NCBI RefSeq assembly: GCF_047219225.1
Contig: NZ_CP178208.1
Coordinates: 2,604,001-2,668,000, forward strand
Length of the DNA stretch: 64,000 nucleotides
DNA from: IMCC45349 sp047219225
GTDB taxonomy: Bacteria > Bacteroidota > Bacteroidia > Flavobacteriales > Flavobacteriaceae
Direction of reading: 5' to 3'
Positions 52,801 to 63,210 of the stretch are shown here, piece after piece. Under the pieces are notes generated by a model. That model was not told where the DNA came from and did no database searches. It worked only from the letters and a program-made list of their open reading frames with translations. Both the position numbers and the translations under genes were made by a program. Each line of letters begins with the position of its first letter. Within the stretch, counting starts at the first letter, position 1.

Positions 52801-53074
52801 GTTGAATTTCAAATGCTAAACCTTCTCTTAAAATTTTTGCATCACCACCTTTTATATTCATAATATAAATATCTCCTAGTAAATCAAAAACAATATGTTT
52901 TCCATCTGGACTAACATCAAGGTTCATCCATGTTCCTTCATCTGTAGATAAATTCATTTCTTTAAAATCCCAATCACCTTCAGGATTAGACACATCCCAT
53001 TTTTTAGTATCATCTTGTGCATTAGCAAAAAATCCAAATAGGAATACTAATACAATAAACTTTATATGCTTCAT
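49823..53074 (-). CDS. Exported TolB-like beta-propeller fused to an amidohydrolase
   Basis: 1083 residues. Signal peptide FIVLVFLFGFFANAQ. The first about 640 residues hold WD40/TolB-type repeats with SPDGK motifs (VSPDGKHIVFDL, FSPDGKTISFTSDAGGGDNI, FSPDGTTITYVTW). The last about 430 residues are an amidohydrolase: VEGKTIMPGMVDAHAHIGG (metal His-x-His), the lysine/His region GVEHNIPIAP, then VNLGAHGQLQGLAAHWELWM and GSLEVGKLADLIVLDKNPLE. The C-terminus holds CGCAVGTH. Probably a periplasmic or surface hydrolase of peptide-like or cyclic amide substrates; not more can be said. Single gene. Confidence 0.88.
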   Translation of the reverse strand: MKHIKFIVLVFLFGFFANAQDDTKKWDVSNPEGDWDFKEMNLSTDEGTWMNLDVSPDGKHIVFDLLGDIYIMNIKGGDAKILREGLAFEIQPRFSPDGKTISFTSDAGGGDNIWTMNIDGSNAKQITKENFRLLNNAVWTPDGNYLIARKHFSSTRSLGAGEMWMYHTTGGSGIQLTKKKNAQQDVNEPCISPDGKSLFYSEDVYPGGFFQYNKDPNKQIYVINRYDLETGKTERITGGPGGAARPQISRDGKKLAFVKRVRTKSVLYIHDLETGEEWPIYDGLNKDQQEAWAIFGVYTNFNWMPNDDAIVIWSGGKINKIDINTLEITNIPFEANAKIKIAKAIEFDTPVSPENFDAKVIRHLQTSPNGKTVVFNALGYLWTKKMPNGKPRRLTTGTDFEFEPVFSPDGTTITYVTWNDENLGAIYSIPSTGGTPTKLTSQKGIYRTPSYSNDGTLITYKKEGGNNEQGHSFTKKSGLYIMNSNGTNSKFITKEGDFPVFNTSNDRIIYQKGGMYFGAITKELKSVDLNGNNERVLIKSKHGNRLVLSPDNNWVAFQHLHKVYKAPMPKAGTSLSITDKTKFIPVNQLSKDAGINIHWSKDSKTIYWTLGNQYFSADASLENKLLSEKSISINLNAKTDKPSGKIAFTNARIITMEGDKVIENGTIIINENRIEAIGNSNDIKVPSNAKVYNVEGKTIMPGMVDAHAHIGGFRYGLTTQKHWQFYANLAFGVTTAHDPSANTETVFALSELQKNGTLVGPRLYSTGFILYGADGDFKAVINNLDDARSSIRRTKAFGALSVKSYNQPRREQRQQVLQAAREEGIFVVPEGGSTFYHNITMIMDGHTGVEHNIPIAPVYKDVLELWGNSNTGYTPTLVVNYAGMSGEYYWYQNTNVWENEKLLKYFPRSIIDSRARHRVMIPQEEYENGHILTSKTCKALTDKGVKVNLGAHGQLQGLAAHWELWMLHQGGMTNMEALRAATLNGADYLGMSNDIGSLEVGKLADLIVLDKNPLENIRNTESVKYTMINGRLYDTETMNEIGNNPKERSKFYWENSKYNAAFPWHEESKSFTRETCGCAVGTH

Positions 53075-53160
53075 GCTTGTATAGATATAATTTTTAGTGA
53101 GGTAAGATAAGTATAATATTGTAAAATATAATTAGAAAAGATGTGACTAGTAGATATAAA

Positions 53161-53187
53161 AAAACCGACTCAAAATGAGTCGGTTTT
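53161..53187 (-). terminator. Terminator of the thrS-infC-rpmI-rplT operon
   Basis: 12-bp stem AAAACCGACTCA (53161-53172) with TGAGTCGGTTTT (53176-53187); preceded by more A on the plus strand, giving a T-run on the minus strand. Confidence 0.92.
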
Positions 53188-53224
53188 AATAAGCGAAATA
53201 TTGTTATACAATAGGCGATATGCC

Positions 53225-53569
53225 CTAATTTACTTTATCTATAATTGCTTTAAAAGCTTCAGGGTTGTTCATAGCTAAATCTGCTAAAACCTTACGGTTT
53301 AATTCGATATTGTTAGCTTTTAGTTTACCCATGAATTGAGAATAAGATAAACCGTGTTGTCTAGCTCCAGCGTTAATACGCGTGATCCATAAAGCACGGA
53401 AAGTTCTCTTTTTATTTCTACGGTCTCTGTACGAGTATTGCATCGCTTTATCAACCGCATTTTTTGCTACTGTCCAAACGTTTTTACGACGTCCGAAGTA
53501 ACCTTTTGCTTGCTTAAGAACCTTTTTTCTTCTGGCTCTTTTAGCTACTGAATTTACTGATCTTGGCAT
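53225..53569 (-). CDS. rplT: 50S ribosomal protein bL20
   Basis: 114 residues, standard length. Opens MPRSVNSVAKRARRKKVLKQ, then AKGYFGRRKNVWTVAKNAVD, RALWITRINAGARQHGLSYS. It binds 23S rRNA early in assembly and in many bacteria represses its own operon. Last gene of the operon, about 100 bases after rpmI. Confidence 0.98.
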   Translation of the reverse strand: MPRSVNSVAKRARRKKVLKQAKGYFGRRKNVWTVAKNAVDKAMQYSYRDRRNKKRTFRALWITRINAGARQHGLSYSQFMGKLKANNIELNRKVLADLAMNNPEAFKAIIDKVN

Positions 53570-53669
53570 TTCTTAAATTGTTTTTTGTAGTAGGCGTTCA
53601 AATATTATTTTTTGAAACTTTTATTGGCCTAACTCCATGGTTTATAATTAATTTTAACCTAAGCGGTAA

Positions 53670-53867
53670 TTACTTTAAACGTAATTGTTGCTTAATACTT
53701 GCTTCATCACTCTCATGAACTAATCCACTATGAGTTAAAGCTAGTTTACGCTTTTTAGACTTCTTTGTTAAGATGTGACTTTTAAAAGCGTGCTTTCTTT
53801 TAATCTTACCAGTACCAGTTAACTTAAAACGTTTTTTGGCACTAGATTTAGTTTTCATTTTAGGCAT
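53670..53867 (-). CDS. rpmI: 50S ribosomal protein bL35
   Basis: 65 residues: MPKMKTKSSAKKRFKLTGTG, then KIKRKHAFKSHILTKKSKKR, the full bL35 pattern. On the minus strand AAGGAG lies 5 bases before the ATG, a strong Shine-Dalgarno sequence, which is uncommon in Bacteroidota. Confidence 0.97.
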   Translation of the reverse strand: MPKMKTKSSAKKRFKLTGTGKIKRKHAFKSHILTKKSKKRKLALTHSGLVHESDEASIKQQLRLK

Positions 53868-53900
53868 TGTTCTCCTTTTATTTAATTATTTCTCGCTTAT

Positions 53901-54452
53901 TTATTTTTTTGGTGCAATAAACATTGTCATACGTTTACCTTCCAGTTTTGGCATTTGTTCTACTTTACCAAGGTCTTCTAAATCTTGCGCTAAACGCAAT
54001 AATAAAATTTGTCCTTGTTCTTTGTAAATAATTGAACGCCCTTTAAAGAATACAAAAGCTTTAAGTTTTGCACCTTCTTTTAAGAACTTTTCTGCATGCT
54101 TCTTTTTAAAAGCATAATCGTGATCATCGGTTTGTGGTCCAAAACGAATTTCTTTGATGACTACTTTTGTAGCTTTAGATTTTAAAGCTTTATCTCGTTT
54201 CTTTTGTTCATAAAGAAACTTCTTATAGTCCATAACTTTACATACAGGCGGAACAGCTTTAGGAGATATTTCTACTAAATCTAATTCCTGTTCGTCAGCT
54301 ATTGCCAAGGCTTGAGATATTGTATATACTCCAACCTCTACATTATCACCTACTAATCTAACTTCTGGTGATGTAATCTTTCTGTTAATCCTGTGTTTGT
54401 CCTCCTTGATTATTCTAGCAGGACCTCTATTTCTTCTTCTACGTATTGCTAT
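53901..54452 (-). CDS. infC: Translation initiation factor IF-3, non-AUG start
   Basis: 183 residues if begun at ATA 54452 (MAIRRRRNRGPARIIKEDKH...). The only in-frame ATG-like codon visible in a simple frame call, a TTG at 54308, would delete the N-terminal domain motifs INRKITSPEVRLVGDNVEVG and is an internal leucine. The frame is closed by a stop 15 bases upstream of the ATA. A second candidate, ATT at 54389, has AAGGAGG 11 bases before it and would give 162 residues. C-terminal motifs: PPVCKVMDYKKFLYEQKKRD, KEIRFGPQTDDHDYAFKKKH. Rare start codons are known for infC in E. coli (AUU), where IF-3 controls its own synthesis. Confidence 0.9.
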   Translation of the reverse strand: MAIRRRRNRGPARIIKEDKHRINRKITSPEVRLVGDNVEVGVYTISQALAIADEQELDLVEISPKAVPPVCKVMDYKKFLYEQKKRDKALKSKATKVVIKEIRFGPQTDDHDYAFKKKHAEKFLKEGAKLKAFVFFKGRSIIYKEQGQILLLRLAQDLEDLGKVEQMPKLEGKRMTMFIAPKK

Positions 54453-54468
54453 GACTCTAAAATTTTAG

Positions 54469-56415
54469 TTAAACTATAAATTGTTTTAATGTTTTATTTA
54501 TTTCTGTTTCTACAACATTGGTAAATTCTTCTACACTAATCATGCCTAAATCTTCACCACCATGTTGACGAACCGATATCATGTTTTCTTTTTCTTCATT
54601 CTCACCAACAATAATCATGTATGGGATTTTTTGCATTTCTGCATCACGAATCTTTTTACCCATCGTTTCATTTCTATTGTCAATAAGGGCGCGAATTTCG
54701 TTATTTTCTAACAAATTTAAAACTTTTTCGGCGTATTTTTCAAATTTCTCACTGATTGATAGTACAATAACTTGTTCAGGAATAAGCCATAAAGGGAAAT
54801 TTCCACCAGTATGTTCTAATAAAATAGCAACAAATCTTTCCATACTTCCAAATGGTGCACGATGAATCATTACTGGTCTATGTAGCTCATTATCTGCTCC
54901 TTTATAAGTTAAGTCAAAGCGCTCAGGTAAATTATAGTCAACTTGAATTGTTCCTAATTGCCATTGTCTACCTAAAGCATCTTTAACCATAAAGTCTAAT
55001 TTTGGACCATAAAAAGCAGCTTCACCACTTTCAATAACATAATCAAGTCCTTTATCTTTAGCTGCGTTAATTATAGCTTGTTCTGCTTTTTCCCAATTTT
55101 CAACACTACCTATATATTTATCAGGATTATCTAAATCACGAACTGATACTTGGGCTGTGAAGTTTTCAAATCCTAATGATCCAAATACATATAATACTAA
55201 ATCAATTACATTTTTAAACTCAGCATCTAATTGGTCTGGAGTACAAAATATATGTGCATCATCTTGTGTAAAGCCTCTTACTCTAGTTAATCCATGAAGT
55301 TCTCCACTTTGTTCATATCTATATACAGTTCCAAATTCAGCATACCTTTTTGGTAATTCTCTATAGCTAAATGGTTTTGTGTTATATATTTCACAGTGAT
55401 GAGGACAGTTCATTGGTTTTAGTAAGAACTCTTCATCTTCTTTAGGTGTTTTTATTGGTTGAAAACTATCTTCCCCATATTTAGCATAATGACCAGAAGT
55501 AACATAAAGTTCTTTTTGACCAATATGTGGGGTAACAACCATTTCATAGCCAGCTTTTTGTTGCGCTTTTTTTAAGAAGTCTTCTAATCTTCCTCTTAAT
55601 GCAGCTCCTTTAGGCAGCCATAACGGTAAACCTTGTCCTACTTTTTGAGAAAATGTAAATAGTTCAAGTTGTTTACCTAGCTTTCTATGATCACGTTTTT
55701 TAGCTTCTTCTAATAAAGCTAAATATTCTGTTAGTTCTTTTTGCTTTGGAAAAGAGATACCATAAACTCTAGTAAGTTGCTTGTTATTTTCATCTCCTCT
55801 CCAATAAGCTCCAGCTACACTTAATACTTTAACAGCTTTTACAATTCCTGTATTCGGAATATGACCACCTCTACATAAATCTGTAAAAGTAGAATGGTCG
55901 CAAAATGTTATATTACCATCAGTAAGGTTTTCTATAAGTTCTACTTTATATTCGTTACCTTCTACTTTGTATTTAGAAAGAGCATCTGCTTTTGAAACTG
56001 ACTTCATTTTAAAATCATGCTTCCCTCTAGCAATCTCTATCATTTTATTTTCAATAGTTTTAAAATCTTTATCTGAAATAGAATTAGATCCTAAATCTAC
56101 ATCGTAATAAAACCCATTTTCAATAGCGGGACCAATTGATAATTTAACACCTGGATATAATTCTTCTAAAGCTTGAGCGAGTATATGAGATGATGAGTGC
56201 CAGAAAGCTTTTTTGCCTTCATCGTCTCTCCATGTGTATAAGGTTAATTTACCATCAGTTGTTAAAGGGGTTGAAGTTTCAATTGTTGTATCGTTAAATT
56301 TAGCCGAAATAACATTTCTAGCAAATCCTTCACTAATATCTTTAGCAACATCCATAGGTGTGATAACATCGTTATAAGATCTCACACTATTGTCAGGTAA
56401 TGTAATATTTATCAT
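54469..56415 (-). CDS. thrS: Threonyl-tRNA synthetase
   Basis: 648 residues, full length. N-terminal TGS domain (MINITLPDNSVRSYNDVITP), editing domain with the HxxxH site in WHSSSHILAQALEELYPG and the later CDHSTFTDLCRGGHIPNTG, class II catalytic core with motif 2 YRYEQSGELHGLTRVRGFTQ and zinc cysteine LKPMNCPHHCEIY, and the C-terminal anticodon-binding domain (WLIPEQVIVLSISEKFEKYA). First gene of the operon; 16 bases before infC. Confidence 0.97.
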   Translation of the reverse strand: MINITLPDNSVRSYNDVITPMDVAKDISEGFARNVISAKFNDTTIETSTPLTTDGKLTLYTWRDDEGKKAFWHSSSHILAQALEELYPGVKLSIGPAIENGFYYDVDLGSNSISDKDFKTIENKMIEIARGKHDFKMKSVSKADALSKYKVEGNEYKVELIENLTDGNITFCDHSTFTDLCRGGHIPNTGIVKAVKVLSVAGAYWRGDENNKQLTRVYGISFPKQKELTEYLALLEEAKKRDHRKLGKQLELFTFSQKVGQGLPLWLPKGAALRGRLEDFLKKAQQKAGYEMVVTPHIGQKELYVTSGHYAKYGEDSFQPIKTPKEDEEFLLKPMNCPHHCEIYNTKPFSYRELPKRYAEFGTVYRYEQSGELHGLTRVRGFTQDDAHIFCTPDQLDAEFKNVIDLVLYVFGSLGFENFTAQVSVRDLDNPDKYIGSVENWEKAEQAIINAAKDKGLDYVIESGEAAFYGPKLDFMVKDALGRQWQLGTIQVDYNLPERFDLTYKGADNELHRPVMIHRAPFGSMERFVAILLEHTGGNFPLWLIPEQVIVLSISEKFEKYAEKVLNLLENNEIRALIDNRNETMGKKIRDAEMQKIPYMIIVGENEEKENMISVRQHGGEDLGMISVEEFTNVVETEINKTLKQFIV

Positions 56416-56435
56416 TTATTTCAAAAATTAAGCTG

Positions 56436-56466
56436 CAAAGATAATAGTATCTAGATTTAGATACAA
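56436..56466 (-). promoter_or_regulatory. Promoter of the thrS operon
   Basis: On the minus strand TTG (56466-56464), 20 bases, TATCTTTG (56443-56436), then CAGC; 21 bases before the thrS start codon. Confidence 0.65.
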
Positions 56467-56742
56467 TATATATATGTATAAATAATTTCATCTAAACCTT
56501 ATTATGGCAATGGTTACAATTATTATTCTACATTAAATGTTCCGTATCGGGATTTTGCGATACGTTTTGGATTGGTTTGGAACTTCTTTTTGTAGGTGTT
56601 AATTGTGTTAGTTTATGCCTTTATATTATATAAGTATATATAGTCAATATTATATGATATATAAGAATTGAAAAAAGTATTGTTGTAAGTGTCTTGTATT
56701 CAGGTAGAAGAAAAATACTTTTAAAAAAAGTCAAAAAAAGTC
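56467..56742. other. Gene-free region between the thrS promoter and the rRNA promoters
   Basis: 276 bases with no credible reading frame. It contains an inverted repeat CGTATCG (56543-56549) / CGATACG (56558-56564), followed by TTTTGG, and a TATA-rich stretch at about 56625-56670. No clear function seen; the hairpin could insulate the divergent units. Confidence 0.5.
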
Positions 56743-56772
56743 TTGCGAAGGATAAAATGAGGTGTATATTTG
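56743..56772 (+). promoter_or_regulatory. rRNA promoter P1
   Basis: TTG 56743-56745, 19 bases, TATATTTG 56765-56772, followed by CAGCCGC, which recurs at P2 and P3. Confidence 0.75.
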
Positions 56773-56867
56773 CAGCCGCTTAGCGAGAGAGGGTGATGTA
56801 AAAAGGAGCTAAGTACACGTTCTAAAAAGGGTTTTGAAAAAAGATTAAAAAAAGTTTTAAAAAGGCT

Positions 56868-56896
56868 TTGTAGAAATAAAAAAGGTTGTATGTTTG
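56868..56896 (+). promoter_or_regulatory. rRNA promoter P2
   Basis: TTG 56868-56870, 18 bases, TATGTTTG 56889-56896, then CAGCCGC. A-rich tracts lie upstream. Confidence 0.75.
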
Positions 56897-56981
56897 CAGC
56901 CGCAAAAAACGGGATGCGTTTTGAGTGAAAAGTTCTAAAAAAGTTGTTTTAAAATAAATTTAAAAAAGTTTCAAAAAAGCT

Positions 56982-57010
56982 TTGCAGAATTAAAAAAGGT
57001 TGTATGTTTG
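56982..57010 (+). promoter_or_regulatory. rRNA promoter P3
   Basis: TTG 56982-56984, 18 bases, TATGTTTG 57003-57010, then CAGCCGC. Core sequence nearly identical to P2. Confidence 0.75.
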
Positions 57011-57120
57011 CAGCCGCTAAAAACGCTAGAGCGTTTGAGGTAAAAACAAGTTCATTAAAATAGTGTTTTGAAGATTAAAAAGAGGTTTAAAAAAACTTCG
57101 AAAAAAAATCAAAAAAAACA

Positions 57121-57151
57121 TTGTGGGAATAAAAAAAGGGTTTTATATTTG
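57121..57151 (+). promoter_or_regulatory. rRNA promoter P4
   Basis: TTG 57121-57123, 20 bases, TATATTTG 57144-57151, then CACCCGC. Nearest to 16S, about 170 bases upstream. Confidence 0.75.
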
Positions 57152-57191
57152 CACCCGCTTAGCAACTAAAGGTTGTTAAGAAAAGAAGTAA

Positions 57192-57247
57192 AAAAGTTCA
57201 TTAAACATATTGATTGACAGCGTAAGATTAAGATTGGAAACGGTCTT
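57192..57247 (+). promoter_or_regulatory. Nut-like element in the 16S leader (boxA-like word plus GAAA hairpin)
   Basis: AAAAGTTCATT then AAACATATTGA (57192-57213), followed by the hairpin AAGATTG-GAAA-CGGTCTT (57230-57247) with 7 pairs. The same pair of elements precedes 23S at 59191-59247. GTTCATTRACA resembles boxA. Confidence 0.55.
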
Positions 57248-57284
57248 AATTAAACAAGAGAATAAACCATTTTGAGTACAAAAT

Positions 57285-57301
57285 TAATATCCTTTAATTG
57301 T
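57285..57301 (+). repeat. 16S processing stem, 5' strand
   Basis: TAATATCCTTTAATTGT pairs with ACGATTAAAAGGTATTA at 58858-58874, 16 of 17 positions when G-U pairs are counted. The stem would loop out the whole 16S rRNA, as RNase III substrates do. Confidence 0.6.
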
Positions 57302-57321
57302 TAGATAATATTTAAGATTTA

Positions 57322-58848
<1,527 letters not shown>

Positions 58849-58857
58849 TAGAGAAAG

Positions 58858-58874
58858 ACGATTAAAAGGTATTA
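58858..58874 (+). repeat. 16S processing stem, 3' strand
   Basis: ACGATTAAAAGGTATTA, partner of 57285-57301. Confidence 0.6.
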
Positions 58875-58931
58875 GGAAAGGGATAGTTTATTCTCAAAGC
58901 TGTTAATTATATTATGACTAAGAAAAAGTAG

Positions 58932-59005
58932 AGTCTCATAGCTCAGCTGGTTAGAGCGCTACACTGATAATGTAGAGGTCGGCAGTTCGAGTCTGCCTGA
59001 GACTA
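58932..59005 (+). tRNA. tRNA-Ile (anticodon GAT)
   Basis: 74 bases in the 16S-23S spacer. Acceptor AGTCTCA pairs with TGAGACT, anticodon loop CTGATAA, T-loop GTTCGAGTC, discriminator A. CCA not encoded. Confidence 0.96.
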
Positions 59006-59097
59006 CTAATTTTCTCTTAGGAATAAAGGAAATTCTAGAAGTTTGAGTAGTAGTTAAGTACTAACTACTAACTACTATATACTAACGACTAGTATAT

Positions 59098-59171
59098 GGG
59101 GGATTAGCTCAGCTGGCTAGAGCGCCTGCCTTGCACGCAGGAGGTCATCGGTTCGACTCCGATATTCTCCA
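59098..59171 (+). tRNA. tRNA-Ala (anticodon TGC)
   Basis: 74 bases in the 16S-23S spacer. Acceptor GGGGGAT pairs with ATTCTCC using two G-U pairs, anticodon loop CTTGCAC, T-loop GTTCGACTC. CCA not encoded. Confidence 0.96.
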
Positions 59172-59190
59172 CAATCAACAAATAAGTTGA

Positions 59191-59247
59191 AAAAGTTCAT
59201 TGACATATTGAAAAAGATACATGAAATTAAAGATTAGAAATAATCTT
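59191..59247 (+). promoter_or_regulatory. Nut-like element in the 23S leader (boxA-like word plus GAAA hairpin)
   Basis: AAAAGTTCATT then GACATATTGA (59191-59211), followed by AAGATTA-GAAA-TAATCTT (59230-59247), a perfect 7-bp stem with a GAAA loop. Versus the 16S-leader copy, three pairs change but all keep pairing. Confidence 0.55.
59201..59216 (+). repeat. Pre-23S processing stem, 5' strand
   Basis: TGACATATTGAAAAAG pairs with CTTTTTCAATATGTTA at about 62171-62186; together they would loop out 23S. It overlaps the end of the boxA-like word. Confidence 0.55.
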
Positions 59248-59315
59248 AAGTAATTTAAAGATTAATTAAAGTTACGAGCTTTTAATTAATCAAAACTCAT
59301 TAAAAAGACAAAAGT

Positions 59316-62133
<2,818 letters not shown>

Positions 62134-62170
62134 TACAGCCGTTCTTTTTAGAGTAAAATTTATTAAATCA

Positions 62171-62186
62171 TGTCACTTTTTCAATA
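62171..62186 (+). repeat. Pre-23S processing stem, 3' strand
   Basis: CTTTTTCAATATGTTA, partner of 59201-59216, located between 23S and 5S. Confidence 0.55.
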
Positions 62187-62223
62187 TGTTAAAATATTAG
62201 AGCTGTTAAATCAGCCAAAGATT

Positions 62224-62331
62224 TAAGGTGGTTATAGCAATGGGGCTCACCTCTTACCATTCCGAACAGAGAAGTTAAGCCCATTAGCGCCGATGGTACT
62301 ACTATCGTGGAAGAGTAGGTCGCCGCCTTTT
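62224..62331 (+). rRNA. 5S ribosomal RNA
   Basis: About 108 bases. The ends pair (AAGGTGG with CCGCCTTT), and the internal CACCTCTTACCATTCCGAAC and AGAAGTTAAGCCCATTAGCG are typical 5S text. Ends approximate. Confidence 0.94.
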
Positions 62332-62334
62332 TTG

Positions 62335-62366
62335 AAAACCCTTACTAATACTAGTAAGGGTTTTTT
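62335..62366 (+). terminator. Terminator of the rRNA operon
   Basis: AAAACCCTTACTA (62335-62347) pairs with TAGTAAGGGTTTT, followed by TTGTTTTTTT. Confidence 0.93.
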
Positions 62367-62471
62367 GTTTTTTTAATCTTTTAGAAAAGATTGTGAAAAT
62401 TTGTAAGGTTTTAGTTGTCTATAGACTAATAGCTAGATTTATTTTGTTACATTTAGCTTAGAATTATATTT

Positions 62472-62978
62472 ATGAATTTAATCCTACAATCTTCAATAGT
62501 TACACTTAGAAAATCTGTAACATTATTATCAAATATATCTTCAGAAGTCTTATCAGATTCTTCAGTATCACCTTATTATTCTTGTATTGGTTCACATGTG
62601 CGTCATATTTTGGATTTTTATGACTGTATATTAAATGGAATGGATACTAAGTATATTGATTTAACTGAAAGGAGAAGAGATGAACGTATGCATTGTGATT
62701 GTAATTATTCAATTGAAAATATTAATAGAGTTATTAATGAAATTTCAAAGATTGATAACTTGACTATTAAAGATAGATATTGCGTAATTGATGATTTAGG
62801 TTTAGGGAAAATAGAGATTAACTATAGTTTGGGTGCAATTTTAGCACAAGCAAATAGCCATGCTATTCATCATTATGCTATAATAAACTTTATACTAGAT
62901 AGATTAGGTATTATATTTGACGATACAGATTTTGGATATAATCCAACGACCCCAAAAGCTAATACTAATTTGAGTTAG
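62472..62978 (+). CDS. DinB-superfamily protein (putative)
   Basis: 168 residues, all-helical. Histidines sit where the DinB/YfiT four-helix metal site would have them: GSHVRHILDFYDCILNG in helix 2 and NSHAIHHYAIINFILDRLG in helix 4, with a C-terminal FGYNPTTP typical of the flavobacterial members. Such proteins bind a divalent metal and often act as thiol transferases; the substrate is unknown. The 3' end overlaps the DUF6095-type gene by 14 bases tail-to-tail. Confidence 0.7.
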   Translation: MNLILQSSIVTLRKSVTLLSNISSEVLSDSSVSPYYSCIGSHVRHILDFYDCILNGMDTKYIDLTERRRDERMHCDCNYSIENINRVINEISKIDNLTIKDRYCVIDDLGLGKIEINYSLGAILAQANSHAIHHYAIINFILDRLGIIFDDTDFGYNPTTPKANTNLS

Positions 62979-63210
62979 TTTTTTTACCAAACATACTTTC
63001 CATAATAGTTTGAATTCCTTTAAAAGCAAAGAAAATTGCTCCAGCACAAATCAAGAAACTAGCAATAAGAATAGGAATGTAAAGTGGTTTTTCTTTATTT
63101 GTTGTAGCTATATAAAATAGTGTAGGTCCTAAAAACATCATTATTAATGAAATTCCCAGTTTTTTAATTCCTTTAGCAAGAATTTCTTTGTCAGTTCTTT
63201 TATTTTCCAT
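62965..63210 (-). CDS. Small two-helix membrane protein (DUF6095-like)
   Basis: 81 residues from ATG 63210 (MENKRTDKEILAKGIKKLGI), which overlaps the murQ stop by 11 bases. Two membrane helices (LIMMFLGPTLFYIAT and PILIASFLICAGAIFFAFKG) and a C-terminal amphipathic tail. Resembles the DUF6095 family found in Flavobacteriaceae next to murQ. Function unknown; probably translated with murQ. Confidence 0.75.
   Translation of the reverse strand: MENKRTDKEILAKGIKKLGISLIMMFLGPTLFYIATTNKEKPLYIPILIASFLICAGAIFFAFKGIQTIMESMFGKKTNSN

Noticed and set aside
56543..56564. Operator or terminator upstream of the rRNA promoters
   Set aside because: The 7-bp inverted repeat CGTATCG/CGATACG is short and isolated; neither a T-run nor a second copy supports a specific role.
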